Source: an uncultured Blautia sp. (GTDB lineage Bacteria > Bacillota > Clostridia > Lachnospirales > Lachnospiraceae). From it: DNA of 29,922 nt. Below, piece after piece: positions 1 to 8,138 of this stretch (its first letter is position 1; each line of letters begins with the position of its first letter). The position numbers and the translations under genes were made by a program. The notes beneath the pieces were generated by a model. It did no database searches, was not told the origin of the DNA, and saw nothing but the letters and a program-made list of their open reading frames with translations. The DNA lies in contig CAKRMK010000038.1 in assembly GCA_934364795.1 (NCBI GenBank), positions 1-29,922 on the forward strand. The letters run 5' to 3'.

Positions 1-323
1 CCTTGTTTGCCTTAACTCTCTTATATGCTCTGTTAAAGTTGTCTTTATACAGTATCGCTTCCAAAAGTCTCGGCTGTACACTGTCTCTTTCTTTCCATAT
101 CCGATTGAATGACCTAGACGCTTTCACATGTCAGATTGTTCCGGTAATCACTTTATTTGCCACACTGGTACATAATGGAATTTCATCCCAGTGTTTTTGT
201 CAGTGGATACAGCATGCAGTAATCTGTTTTCCAATGGCACTGTGCCTTCAGGTTTTCTTTGTGGGACCTCTGGTGCGTCTGATTTTCAGAACCATTTTCA
301 AAAATCAGCTAAACAACAATTAA
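1..323 (+). CDS. C-terminal part of a DUF2798-like small membrane protein (cut by window edge)
   Basis: The reading frame is open from the first bases of the window and ends at a TAA at 321-323; no convincing ribosome site precedes the first possible start, so the gene most likely begins outside the window. About 106 residues are visible, rich in Leu, Ile and Phe, with two or three likely membrane segments. The end (FPMALCLQVFFVGPLVRLIF) resembles the second repeat of DUF2798 proteins, which usually carry a P-LQ-FxVGPLVR motif in each of two membrane hairpins. Function of that family is unknown. It is convergent with the MATE gene, separated by only 26 bp of AT-rich sequence. The family call rests on one motif and is tentative. 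Confidence 0.45.
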   Translation, partial: LFALTLLYALLKLSLYSIASKSLGCTLSLSFHIRLNDLDAFTCQIVPVITLFATLVHNGISSQCFCQWIQHAVICFPMALCLQVFFVGPLVRLIFRTIFKNQLNNN

Positions 324-349
324 TGAAATAATAGTTAATAAAATAATAA

Positions 350-1717
350 TTAACCTAAAGGATTCACCCTATTTTTAATAATTTTTTTCAGGAATATATA
401 TCCCACCAGACATGCAACTATTTCTGTAATCGGAAATGCCCACCAGATCAGGGAAACACCCATCTGGCCATTTCTGACAAATACAGAAAAGATTCCTGCC
501 AACGGTAAGATAATCACAAATTGTCTTAAAAGAGAAATTACCAGGGATTCTATGCCTCCGTTCAGGGCCTGATAAATTCCCTGGTAAGCAACATTAATTC
601 CAGCAAACAAAAAGCTGACAGAAATTATTCTCATGGCATTGATAAAATATTCTCTGGACGCTCCGGCATTAAACAGTGTTGCAAACACCCCTGGAAAAAT
701 CTCTGTGATTGCAATTCCCAGAACCATTAATGCAATGGTATAAATAAGACCATATTTGATTCCGTCCTGAATTCTTTTTTTACTTCTCATTCCATAAGCA
801 AAGGCAATGATGGGGGTAATTGCATCTCGAAGTCCAAAAGCAAGAAACAGAACAAACTGCTGTACTTTGTAAAACAGTCCATAGGCTGTCTGTGCGGATG
901 GATTGAACTTCAGTATCAGATTCATCACATATACCATAATGGACATCAGTGCCTGTGCAATAATTGCCGGAAGTCCAATGGAATAAATTTCTTTTATAAT
1001 GCCGGCATTTGGCTTCATGTATTTTATTCCATGTTCAAATTCTTTGTTCAGTTTTATATGAAAGACAAGCAATAAAGCCGCAGATGCCACCTGGCCGATT
1101 ACAGTGGCATAGGCAGCACCTTTTACGCCCATTTCCGGGACCGGTCCGATGCCATAAATCATAATCGGGTCAAGAATAATATTTATGACTGCACCAACCA
1201 CCTGTCCGATTGTGGAATAAAGGGAGCGACCTGTTGCCTGTAATAACTTTTCAAATAAAGAAAAGAAAATAATTCCAAAAGAAATTACACAGCATATTCT
1301 AAGATAACTTGTTCCCATCTCTAACACTTCTGCATCTACTGTCTGCGAAGAAATATAAGCCTTCACCCCAAAAATTCCAAACAGCAGACAAACCACATAA
1401 ATAACTGCGCCCAGAAACAGGCTGTTTCCTGCAACTTTTGCAGCCTTTTTCCCGTTTCCCTGGCCAAGTGTTCTTGCAAGAAGTGCATTGGTTCCCACAC
1501 CAGTTCCGATTCCTAATGCAACCATAAGCATCTGAATGGGAAATACTAAAGTCAGTGCGTTTAATGCTGCCTCACTGCCCACTCTCATGTTTCCCACAAA
1601 GGCACTGTCTACAATATTATAGACCGCCTGCAATGCCATAGATAAGATCATGGGAATTCCCATCTGGATCATCAGCTTATTCACTGGCATATCTTTCATC
1701 TTGTTACTTTCTGTCAT
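350..1717 (-). CDS. MATE family multidrug efflux transporter (MepA-like)
   Basis: A 455-residue, about 12-helix integral membrane protein of normal MATE length. MATE pumps export cationic drugs and toxic metabolites, driven by Na+ or H+. The N-terminal stretch with [20 protein letters not shown] is the usual first-helix signature, and the second MatE repeat begins near residue 240 ([19 protein letters not shown]). The start is supported by GGGAGG about 10 bases upstream. The gene is transcribed alone from a promoter at 1885-1913, inside the end of the upstream kinase frame, through a structured leader containing an intrinsic terminator. This suggests ligand-controlled transcription. If the leader is a guanidine-IV riboswitch, the pump would export guanidine-like compounds; that part is inference. 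Confidence 0.9.
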   Translation of the reverse strand: MTESNKMKDMPVNKLMIQMGIPMILSMALQAVYNIVDSAFVGNMRVGSEAALNALTLVFPIQMLMVALGIGTGVGTNALLARTLGQGNGKKAAKVAGNSLFLGAVIYVVCLLFGIFGVKAYISSQTVDAEVLEMGTSYLRICCVISFGIIFFSLFEKLLQATGRSLYSTIGQVVGAVINIILDPIMIYGIGPVPEMGVKGAAYATVIGQVASAALLLVFHIKLNKEFEHGIKYMKPNAGIIKEIYSIGLPAIIAQALMSIMVYVMNLILKFNPSAQTAYGLFYKVQQFVLFLAFGLRDAITPIIAFAYGMRSKKRIQDGIKYGLIYTIALMVLGIAITEIFPGVFATLFNAGASREYFINAMRIISVSFLFAGINVAYQGIYQALNGGIESLVISLLRQFVIILPLAGIFSVFVRNGQMGVSLIWWAFPITEIVACLVGYIFLKKIIKNRVNPLG

Positions 1718-1739
1718 TTTTTTGATTCCTCCCTTTTTT

Positions 1740-1877
1740 GCACAAAAAAAGTGTAACCCTGCGGTATAAGCTGGACTTACGCTGGAGGGCTACACACTTT
1801 TTTATGGCAATTATTAAATTTCAGCAAAAGAAAAAACGAGTTGCAGGAAACTGGATTTACGCTCACTGCTACTCATT
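1740..1877 (-). promoter_or_regulatory. Structured 5' leader of the MATE gene: candidate riboswitch with terminator (possibly guanidine-IV/mepA motif)
   Basis: Transcription from the promoter just upstream should start at about 1877, directly before hairpin A (1838-1874; GAGTAGCAG pairing with CTGCAACTC, one mismatch). Hairpin B (1751-1795) pairs GTGTAGCCCT with AGGGTTACAC and is followed by a T run, making an intrinsic terminator. Both hairpins carry nearly the same inner sequence, AGCGTAA(A/G)TCCAG(T/C)TT, read on the minus strand. Known: guanidine-IV riboswitches (mepA motif) occur in Clostridia upstream of MATE genes and overlap a terminator, acting as ON switches. Context and layout agree, but the covariance model could not be run and the published consensus was not recalled in detail, so the class name is provisional. 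Confidence 0.55.
1744..1803 (-). terminator. Intrinsic terminator in the MATE leader
   Basis: A 10-bp stem (GTGTAGCCCT / AGGGTTACAC, one G-T pair) flanked by A and T tracts on both sides, so it could also work in the other direction. It would terminate the leader RNA and may also stop transcripts running out of the kinase operon. Confidence 0.75.
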
Positions 1878-2768
1878 TGATATAATTATACTTATTTTTC
1901 CCCAAAAAGTCAAACTATAAATACTAACTGAATTTTTTTTAGTGTTCCACTGTTCACTTTGTTCACAGTAACCCATTCTTTTTTCAACCTCGATAAGCGT
2001 GGGCATTGCCGGTATAGCACCATTTTTCTCTACGCAAAGGCTTGCAACTGCATTTCCAAACCGCACGTATTCCTTTAATTCATCTATTGTAAATTCATCT
2101 ATTTTTTTGCCAGCTTTGCTGATACAGTATAAAAATCCTCCCCAAAAAGAATCTCCTGCACCGTTAGTATCTATCACATTACTCACAAATCCCGGTATCC
2201 TGAATCCGCCATCTTTACAATAAAGATATGCGCCTTCACTTCCAAGTGTTACAACCACAATCTTAACTCCCTTTTCAAACAGATTCTTTGCTGTCTCTTC
2301 GTCTGAAATCTTCATAATATCTACATATGGAATCAGGCTGCACATCTGTGTTTTTGCCATCTCCACATCTTTCCATAAGGATGCTCTGTAATTCGGATCA
2401 TAGGATATAATGCTTCCCTTTTCTTTTGCTCTTTTGATTGCATAATGTGTTGTATCCCTTGCTGGCTGCTCTGTCAGAGAAAGAGAACCCACATGAAATA
2501 TACATGTATTATCCAGAATATCAATATTAATCTCCTCTTTCTCAATTCTGGTATCCGCACCTGGTTTTCTTGCAAAAGAAAAATAACGTTCTCCGTTTTC
2601 AGCAATATTTACAAAAGCCAGTGTAGTAAAATAATTTTCATCCAGAATCATTCCGGATGTCTCAACCGCTTCTTTTTCCAGAACCGCTTTCAGGAATTCC
2701 CCATGCATGTCATTACCTGCTTTTCCAATAAATGTTGTATGTGCACCAAGTTTTGCAGCTGCAACCAT
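1869..2768 (-). CDS. PfkB-family carbohydrate kinase lacking its N-terminus
   Basis: Ribokinase-like sugar kinase (fructokinase or 2-keto-3-deoxygluconate kinase type) that would phosphorylate the product of the operon's dehydrogenase. Seen: the ATP/catalytic signature DTNGAGDSFWGGFLY with the catalytic Asp, and family features from FIGKAGND onward. The start is fixed by AGGAGG overlapping the stop codon of the upstream permease, giving MVAAAKLGAHTTFIGKAGND. Family members begin about 40-45 residues earlier with a GE-x-LIDF strand and the GGAPxNVA substrate-binding signature; both are absent. The C-terminus also runs about 30 residues past the usual end, through the MATE promoter. Probably inactive or altered after a small deletion; an assembly or strain-specific deletion is the alternative. 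Confidence 0.75.
   Translation of the reverse strand: MVAAAKLGAHTTFIGKAGNDMHGEFLKAVLEKEAVETSGMILDENYFTTLAFVNIAENGERYFSFARKPGADTRIEKEEINIDILDNTCIFHVGSLSLTEQPARDTTHYAIKRAKEKGSIISYDPNYRASLWKDVEMAKTQMCSLIPYVDIMKISDEETAKNLFEKGVKIVVVTLGSEGAYLYCKDGGFRIPGFVSNVIDTNGAGDSFWGGFLYCISKAGKKIDEFTIDELKEYVRFGNAVASLCVEKNGAIPAMPTLIEVEKRMGYCEQSEQWNTKKNSVSIYSLTFWGKISIIISNE
1885..1913 (-). promoter_or_regulatory. Sigma-A promoter of the MATE leader
   Basis: On the minus strand, TTGACT (1908-1913), a 17-bp spacer and TATAAT (1885-1890). Five of six and six of six consensus bases match. It lies inside the 3' end of the kinase reading frame and puts the start point at the first base or two before leader hairpin A. 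Confidence 0.8.
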
Positions 2769-2779
2769 TCTCTTTCCTC

Positions 2780-4144
2780 CTAGGCAAACAGACTGATAAT
2801 CATAGCGCAGATAAGGCCGGTAAATCCAATAATCGTCTCCATAATCGTCCATGACTTCAATGTTGTCTTTTCATCAATTTCAAGCAAAGAATTTACCAGC
2901 CAGAATCCAGAGTCATTTACATGACTGAAAGCAGTTGCGCCGCCTGTAATTGCACACACCATCGCTGCAAGATAAAGCGGGGAAAGACTTGCAACTGCCG
3001 GCATAGAGGCCATAATCCCGGCTGCCATTGTCATTGCAACCACTGCTGCTCCTACAGAAGCACGTACAAGTGCTGCTATCAGAAATGCTACCAGGATCAG
3101 AGGCAGTCCGCTTTTTTCAAGTGCCGGGCCAATGATATCTCCCATTCCACAGTCCTGAAGTACCCAACGGATAATGCCACCACCTGTGATTACCAAAAGG
3201 ATCTGTCCAGTAGGACGCAGAGAACGATCCATGATCTTCTTTAGCTTTTCTCCATCGTATCCCTGTTTTTTTCCAAGAAAATACATGGCACAGAGAATGG
3301 CTATAATCAACGCAACAAAGGGAGTTCCCAGAAACTCAAGCAAAGGGCGTATTCCGTTCAGAGCCGGAATATATTCTGAAAGTGTACTACATAAAATAAG
3401 TACCAACGGAACAAAAATAATAGCAATCACAGTTGAAAATTTCGGAAGATTTGCTTCTTCCTCTTCTCTTACCTCTGAAACTACAGATGGAAGACCTGTA
3501 TGAATCTTATTTCCAATAAACTTTGACCACAAAATTCCGGAAAAGATCAAAGAGAGGATACCTGTGGGAATACCGACTGCAATCATGATTCCAAGGTCTA
3601 CCCCCAGCATGTTGGCAACCAATACAGATCCGGCTGACGGAGGAATAAAGGCAAATCCAGTTGCAAGTCCTGCAAGAAGAGGAATCACATAGTATAATGT
3701 GGATTTTTTTGTTTTCTTCGCCAGTCCAAATGCCAGTGGAATAAGAATTACAACACCTGCTTCAAAAAACACTGTGGTTCCTACAACAAGCCCTGTAATC
3801 CCCAGGGCAATTCCCGCTTTCTTTTCACCAAAACGATCCACCAGTGTCTGTGCAACACACTGGGCGCCCCCTGATACTTCCAGTATTCCTCCAAATAAAG
3901 ATCCAAGGCCAATTAATAACACAATTCCCTGCAGAGTCTCTCCAGCGCCTTTTTCAACTGTATTCATAAGAGTCGGTACCGGCATTCCGGCTCCCAGTCC
4001 GATCACTAAAGCAGAAATAAGCAGAGACAAAATTGGATGAAACTTAAATTTGATGATCATAAGCAGCAACAGGATGATTCCTGCCACTGCTGCAATCAGC
4101 AGCCTTGTTGGATCTGCTGCAAATACTGCTTCTGTCATTTTCAT
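2780..4144 (-). CDS. GntP family gluconate/sugar-acid:H+ symporter
   Basis: A 454-residue, highly hydrophobic permease with 12 or more membrane helices, the normal length for GntP transporters, which import gluconate, fructuronate or related sugar acids. Family features include the loop EKGAGETLQGIVLLIGLGSLFGGILEVSGG split around residues 64-95 and the late segment with TGGATAFSHVNDSGFW. An AGGAGG lies only three bases before the first ATG but nine before a second in-frame ATG at 4138, so the true start may be 4138. It is the middle gene of the operon, 18 bp after the dehydrogenase, and its stop codon overlaps the ribosome site of the kinase. The partner enzymes suggest a polyol or uronic/aldonic acid substrate. 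Confidence 0.9.
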   Translation of the reverse strand: MKMTEAVFAADPTRLLIAAVAGIILLLLMIIKFKFHPILSLLISALVIGLGAGMPVPTLMNTVEKGAGETLQGIVLLIGLGSLFGGILEVSGGAQCVAQTLVDRFGEKKAGIALGITGLVVGTTVFFEAGVVILIPLAFGLAKKTKKSTLYYVIPLLAGLATGFAFIPPSAGSVLVANMLGVDLGIMIAVGIPTGILSLIFSGILWSKFIGNKIHTGLPSVVSEVREEEEANLPKFSTVIAIIFVPLVLILCSTLSEYIPALNGIRPLLEFLGTPFVALIIAILCAMYFLGKKQGYDGEKLKKIMDRSLRPTGQILLVITGGGIIRWVLQDCGMGDIIGPALEKSGLPLILVAFLIAALVRASVGAAVVAMTMAAGIMASMPAVASLSPLYLAAMVCAITGGATAFSHVNDSGFWLVNSLLEIDEKTTLKSWTIMETIIGFTGLICAMIISLFA

Positions 4145-4162
4145 TTTCCTCCTGACGCCTGA

Positions 4163-5779
4163 TTAGTGAACATATTTATGGATGGTTGCCTTTACAGCTC
4201 CCGGACCTGCGATCATTTCACGGAACATTTCTTCAATTTTCTCACCCACTCCAGCTTTATAAAGATCTGTAAAAAACAGACGTTCATTGGACAAAATTGG
4301 TTTCAGCTGATCCTTGAATGTCTCTGGTTTCCCTGTTACAATGCCGGCCAGCTGTTCCTGAAGTTCTTCGTTCATCGGATCCGGAGCAAGTTCATATTTC
4401 TTTCCTTCGTCATCTACTGCCAGCATATATCTAAGCCAACCTGCAATTCCAAGAGGAATTGCTGTAAGGCGGGAAGCATCTCCGTATTTTGCAACATATG
4501 CTTTTACAGTCTCACCGAAACGGATACCCACCATCTGTGACACATCAACTGCCAGACGAAGATTTGTATCTCCCAGATACTCATTGGGGAAGCGGTCATT
4601 AAACAGCTCATCTACAAATGCCTGTGGAGAAAGAATTCCAGGATCTGCAACTACAGGAAGTCCTTCATCGTAAGCAACCATTCGAGCCATTTTCATCATA
4701 TCCTCATTGGTGTTAAGCATATGTGCAAACAGATCATATCCCAATACAACTCCTAAAGGACCTGTCGCAGAATGAACCGGGTTAAGACATACAGTTACTT
4801 TCATTCTCTCTGAAAGATTAACAGTATTTCTGTCTGCCAGATAAACGCCAAATCCCTTTTCCAGTGCAGGACGCCCATTTGGAAAACTATCCTCAATTAC
4901 AAGATACTGTGGTTTCTCTGCATTAACAAATGGGGCAATATAGATTTTCTTGCTTGTAATAACCGGCTGCATATCTTCAACTCCAAGTACCTGAAGATCT
5001 GTTGCGATCTGCTCACTTGGTCGTGGAGTAATCTTATCGATCATTGTCCAGGGAAAAGCTACAACTTTTTCATTGCTGATATAATCAATGAAATCTGCAT
5101 TTATAAATCCTTTCTTTTCCCATTCTGCAGCCATCCGAAGTACAGACTCGCGAAGTTTTGCGCCATTTTGTGAACAGTTATCCATAGAAACCAGTGCAAG
5201 AGGATATTTTCCCGCTCTGTATCTTTCAAGAAGCATTGCCACGAGAACTGCCATTGCTCCTGTTGCATGATCCGGGCCATTTTTAATATCAGCTTCCACA
5301 AATGGGAACCAGTTACCGTCTGCTTTCTGAAGTGCATATCCTTTTTCTGTGATTGTAAAAGACACCATCTGTAAGGACTTACTTGCGAAAATCTCTTTCA
5401 GCCGGTTCCACTGTCTCTGATTTGATGACTGTGCTTTTACCGCTTCAGCCAGTGAACCCAGAACCTTATACTCGCGAGTTCCGTCTCCATGAAGAATCAC
5501 ACTAAGTCCCAGATTATCATATGGCTTATAAATCTTATCGACTACATCATAGTCAAAAGTCTCCACACAGGTAATTCCTTTATCAAGTATTCCCTCTTCC
5601 AGAAGGCCATCTGCAATACCGCCAATGAAGATACGGAAAATATTTCCGATTCCGAAATGTACCCAGCCTGGCTCTTCTTTTGCTTTCTTTGAAACTTTTT
5701 CCGCATCATATCCGGGCAGTGTAATTCCAGCCCTCTTCCATGCTTCACAATCTTTAATTCCTTCCAATGTTAACTTCAT
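4163..5779 (-). CDS. Mannitol dehydrogenase family oxidoreductase (fructuronate reductase/polyol dehydrogenase type)
   Basis: A 538-residue member of the long-chain polyol dehydrogenase family (MtlD/UxuB type), which interconverts keto-sugars or keto-uronates and the matching polyol or aldonate with NAD(P). Seen: the N-terminal nucleotide-binding loop in HFGIGNIFRIF near residue 40 and the catalytic K-x5-N-x2-H motif (KVTVCLNPVH) in the C-terminal domain. The start is chosen by AGGAGG eight bases before ATG at 5779; an upstream in-frame extension into the regulatory region has no such support. It is the first gene of the operon with the GntP permease and the PfkB kinase, divergent from the ROK regulator. 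The exact substrate (fructuronate, tagaturonate, mannitol or another) cannot be told. Confidence 0.85.
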   Translation of the reverse strand: MKLTLEGIKDCEAWKRAGITLPGYDAEKVSKKAKEEPGWVHFGIGNIFRIFIGGIADGLLEEGILDKGITCVETFDYDVVDKIYKPYDNLGLSVILHGDGTREYKVLGSLAEAVKAQSSNQRQWNRLKEIFASKSLQMVSFTITEKGYALQKADGNWFPFVEADIKNGPDHATGAMAVLVAMLLERYRAGKYPLALVSMDNCSQNGAKLRESVLRMAAEWEKKGFINADFIDYISNEKVVAFPWTMIDKITPRPSEQIATDLQVLGVEDMQPVITSKKIYIAPFVNAEKPQYLVIEDSFPNGRPALEKGFGVYLADRNTVNLSERMKVTVCLNPVHSATGPLGVVLGYDLFAHMLNTNEDMMKMARMVAYDEGLPVVADPGILSPQAFVDELFNDRFPNEYLGDTNLRLAVDVSQMVGIRFGETVKAYVAKYGDASRLTAIPLGIAGWLRYMLAVDDEGKKYELAPDPMNEELQEQLAGIVTGKPETFKDQLKPILSNERLFFTDLYKAGVGEKIEEMFREMIAGPGAVKATIHKYVH

Positions 5780-5821
5780 TTCTTTTCCTCCTAGTTCACT
5801 TTTCGGTTTGTTGTGCTTTAT

Positions 5822-5848
5822 ACTTACACTTATATCTAAGTTGTAAGT
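5822..5848. promoter_or_regulatory. Candidate operator (inverted repeat) between dehydrogenase operon and ROK regulator
   Basis: ACTTACA, 13 bp, TGTAAGT. It sits just downstream of a possible minus-strand -10 box (TATACA, 5853-5858), the position expected for a repressor blocking the operon start. The adjacent divergent ROK repressor is the obvious candidate binder; this is inferred from position only. Confidence 0.5.
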
Positions 5849-5944
5849 GTAGTGTATATCGTTTTGAATCAATTGTCTATTGATGAAAAATACAATTTTA
5901 TTTTTCATTTTTTGTCTACTTTATACAAATCTTAATTAAAGTGC

Positions 5945-5973
5945 TTGTTTTACCCTTTTATCTATATTAGAAT
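5945..5973 (+). promoter_or_regulatory. Promoter of the ROK regulator gene
   Basis: TTGTTT, a 17-bp spacer and TAGAAT, about 50 bp before the start codon at 6023, which itself has AAAGGAG nearby. Confidence 0.6.
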
Positions 5974-6022
5974 AAATCCAAATCTTGTATGTATGATTCA
6001 CACATAAGTAAAGGAGAATTAC

Positions 6023-7159
6023 ATGAAAGAAAAAGGAATGACCACTATCACTTTAAAGAAAATCAACCGTGATAAAGTTTACCAATATATTTATCAAAAA
6101 AAAGAGACTTCCAAATTACAGATTGTTCAGGATCTGCAAATGGGTCTTTCTACTGTCAGCCAGAATTTGAACGAATTAGAACAGGCGGGATTGATCAGCC
6201 GAAGTGGATATTTCGAATCCACCGGAGGACGCAAGGCACAAATTATAAGAATTGTTAAGGATTTTCGAATAGCTTTGGGACTTGGAATTTTAAAAGATAT
6301 GTTTCATATTGTAGCAATAAATTTATACGGCGAAGTAATCGCCACTGAAACAATTGAACTTCCCTACGAAAACAGTGATGCCTATTACTCCGCACTTACC
6401 CACAATGTAGAACAGTTTATTCAAAATCATCTCTATCTCCCGGAGAAAATAGAAGGAATCTCCATCGCCACCCAGGGAATCATTTCTCCGGATGGAACAA
6501 CTGTAACTTATGGAGATATTATGGAAAACACACAGATGAAGCTTTCTGATTTTGCTTCAAGGCTTCCATATTCCTGTCACCTGGAACATGATTCAAAAGC
6601 AGCTGCAGACCTGGAATTGTGGAATCACCCTCAATTCGACAGTGCATTGATTTTTCTTCTGAACCCCAACCTTGGAGGTGCGATTATCACGGATCATAAA
6701 GTACATCAGGGAAATCATATGCACAGCGGACTTTTTGAACATATCTGTATTGATCCAAACGGACCAGAATGTTATTGCGGTCATCATGGCTGTCTTGAAA
6801 CCTACTGCTCCGCTAATGCCTTAAAAGCAGCTGCCGGAATGCCTGTCAAAGAATTCTTCAATATTTTGCATACTACCCAGGCACCAACACTTCTTCAGAT
6901 CTGGAAGAGATATCTGGATCACCTTGCCTTTGCAATTTGTAATCTGAACCTTGTGATTGACAGCCCGGTAATCATAAGTGGCTATCTTGCACCTTATTTT
7001 CGGGACTCTGATATAAAATATCTGTTAGAAAAAATTAATAAGCAATCTCTTTTCCAAATGGAAGAAAATCAACTGTTGGTTGGAAATCACGGACAATATA
7101 CTCCGGCAATTGGAGCTGCCCTTTATTATATAAAAAGGTTCCTGACATCTGCGGTTTAG
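6023..7159 (+). CDS. ROK family transcriptional repressor (XylR/NagC-like)
   Basis: A 378-residue regulator with an N-terminal winged helix-turn-helix (about residues 15-65, including LQMGLSTVSQNLNELEQAGLI) followed by a ROK sugar-binding domain. The ROK zinc site is intact: His240 and the cysteines of CYCGHHGCLE (residues 250, 252, 257). The glucokinase-type catalytic Asp has an equivalent at Asp190, but the usual N-terminal phosphate loop (DxGxT) is replaced by GLGILKDM, so sugar sensing rather than kinase activity is expected. It is divergent from the dehydrogenase-GntP-kinase operon and probably represses it, with an intermediate sugar acid or phosphate as inducer (inference). Start supported by AAAGGAG. 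Confidence 0.88.
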   Translation: MKEKGMTTITLKKINRDKVYQYIYQKKETSKLQIVQDLQMGLSTVSQNLNELEQAGLISRSGYFESTGGRKAQIIRIVKDFRIALGLGILKDMFHIVAINLYGEVIATETIELPYENSDAYYSALTHNVEQFIQNHLYLPEKIEGISIATQGIISPDGTTVTYGDIMENTQMKLSDFASRLPYSCHLEHDSKAAADLELWNHPQFDSALIFLLNPNLGGAIITDHKVHQGNHMHSGLFEHICIDPNGPECYCGHHGCLETYCSANALKAAAGMPVKEFFNILHTTQAPTLLQIWKRYLDHLAFAICNLNLVIDSPVIISGYLAPYFRDSDIKYLLEKINKQSLFQMEENQLLVGNHGQYTPAIGAALYYIKRFLTSAV

Positions 7160-7191
7160 TTTTTTATCATGAAAGAATTTACATAATTTTA

Positions 7192-7220
7192 TTGTCATGC
7201 TTACCCCTATCCTGTATAAT
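7192..7220 (+). promoter_or_regulatory. Promoter of the secreted paralog pair
   Basis: TTGTCA, 17-bp spacer, TATAAT: near-consensus sigma-A promoter about 50 bp before the first secreted-protein start. No separate terminator is seen between the ROK stop and this promoter. Confidence 0.75.
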
Positions 7221-7270
7221 ATTGGTATATTTATTTTCAGTTTTATATTTTTAAGAGGGAGGTAAAATCT

Positions 7271-8049
7271 ATGAAAAAACGCTTCAAACAGCTTCTGGCG
7301 GCTGTCCTCGCCATGACCATGCTGCTTATGACCGCGCTTCCGGTTTCTGCAGCCACAACCAAAACAAAAAAGAACACGCTCACCTATATCAGAACATCTG
7401 ATGGCCTTCTTTTCTGGTGGTATTACATGCAAGACAATCCTGAGTCCACACGCCCTATCAAGGAAGGAACACTTGCTACCGCACGTTTTAAAGATTACCT
7501 TTTAAATATCCAAATGGCGGCGAGCTGACAGGCAAACCAACATCTTCCAATAAAAAAGTTCTCACAACTGCCACTCATTATGGGAATATAAATCTTACCG
7601 TCAAAAAAGCCGGAAAAGCAGTTGTCACCTATTCTGTAAAAGATGATAACAATAAGACTGTCAAGGTACAGGATACATACAAAATCTACGATTACAAGAA
7701 CCCGATTCAGTCTTTCAAGATTGGCAAGACACAGCTTGCTTCCAAATTTAACAAGACCCCTTTCTGCCCGATTACCAAGAATCTGAAAGGTAAATTATCC
7801 GTATCTGTAAAAAAAGGCTGGAAGCTGGTTTCTATCAGACAGCATCGCAACACATTAGCACTGGATGGCATGATGGGCAAGAGAGACACCAGACTTTCCA
7901 GAGGGAAAAATGCATCTATCGCACTTTCCAAAAAGTATTATACAACAGGTTCTATTGAAGTAATTGTTTACAACACTGCACAGAAATATTATACCAGCGT
8001 TGTTCTCGGACAGACACATGAGGGAAGTTTCTCCGATAACGTTCAGTAA
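7271..8049 (+). pseudogene. Secreted protein of unknown function, broken by a one-base frameshift
   Basis: Starts with a signal peptide (MKKRFKQLLAAVLAMTMLLMTALPVSA) after a strong GAGGGAGG ribosome site. The first frame stops at 7526-7528 after 85 residues. The rest of the protein continues in another frame to a TAA at 8047-8049 and matches the downstream paralog closely (YKIYDYKNPIQSFKIGKT and GSIEVIVYNTAQKYYTSVVLG). Adding one A to the CCAAATGG run at 7510-7517 joins the halves as NIQNGGELTGKPTSS, giving about 259 residues like its neighbour. So either one base was lost in an A run or the sequence has an error there. No known domain recognised; the visible repeats look beta-rich. No cell-wall anchor motif is seen. 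Confidence 0.75.
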
Positions 8050-8138
8050 ATGTTACTGTTCAAATCATGGGAATGTATGATTTCAATATTTTAAAATTTA
8101 TAGCAAATAATATAATATTACAACAGGAGATTTTAAGT

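Noticed and set aside
334..354. Terminator between the DUF2798-like and MATE genes
   Set aside because: The inverted repeat GTTAAT/ATTAAC is pure AT with a weak stem and overlaps the MATE stop codon.
2769..2852. Longer N-terminus for the PfkB kinase
   Set aside because: The in-frame extension lies inside the permease gene in another frame, shows no kinase similarity, and the AGGAGG directly before 2768 marks the start.
7505..7530. Programmed ribosomal frameshift in the first secreted protein gene
   Set aside because: No slippery heptamer and no following stem were found; a single missing A in a short run explains the break more simply.
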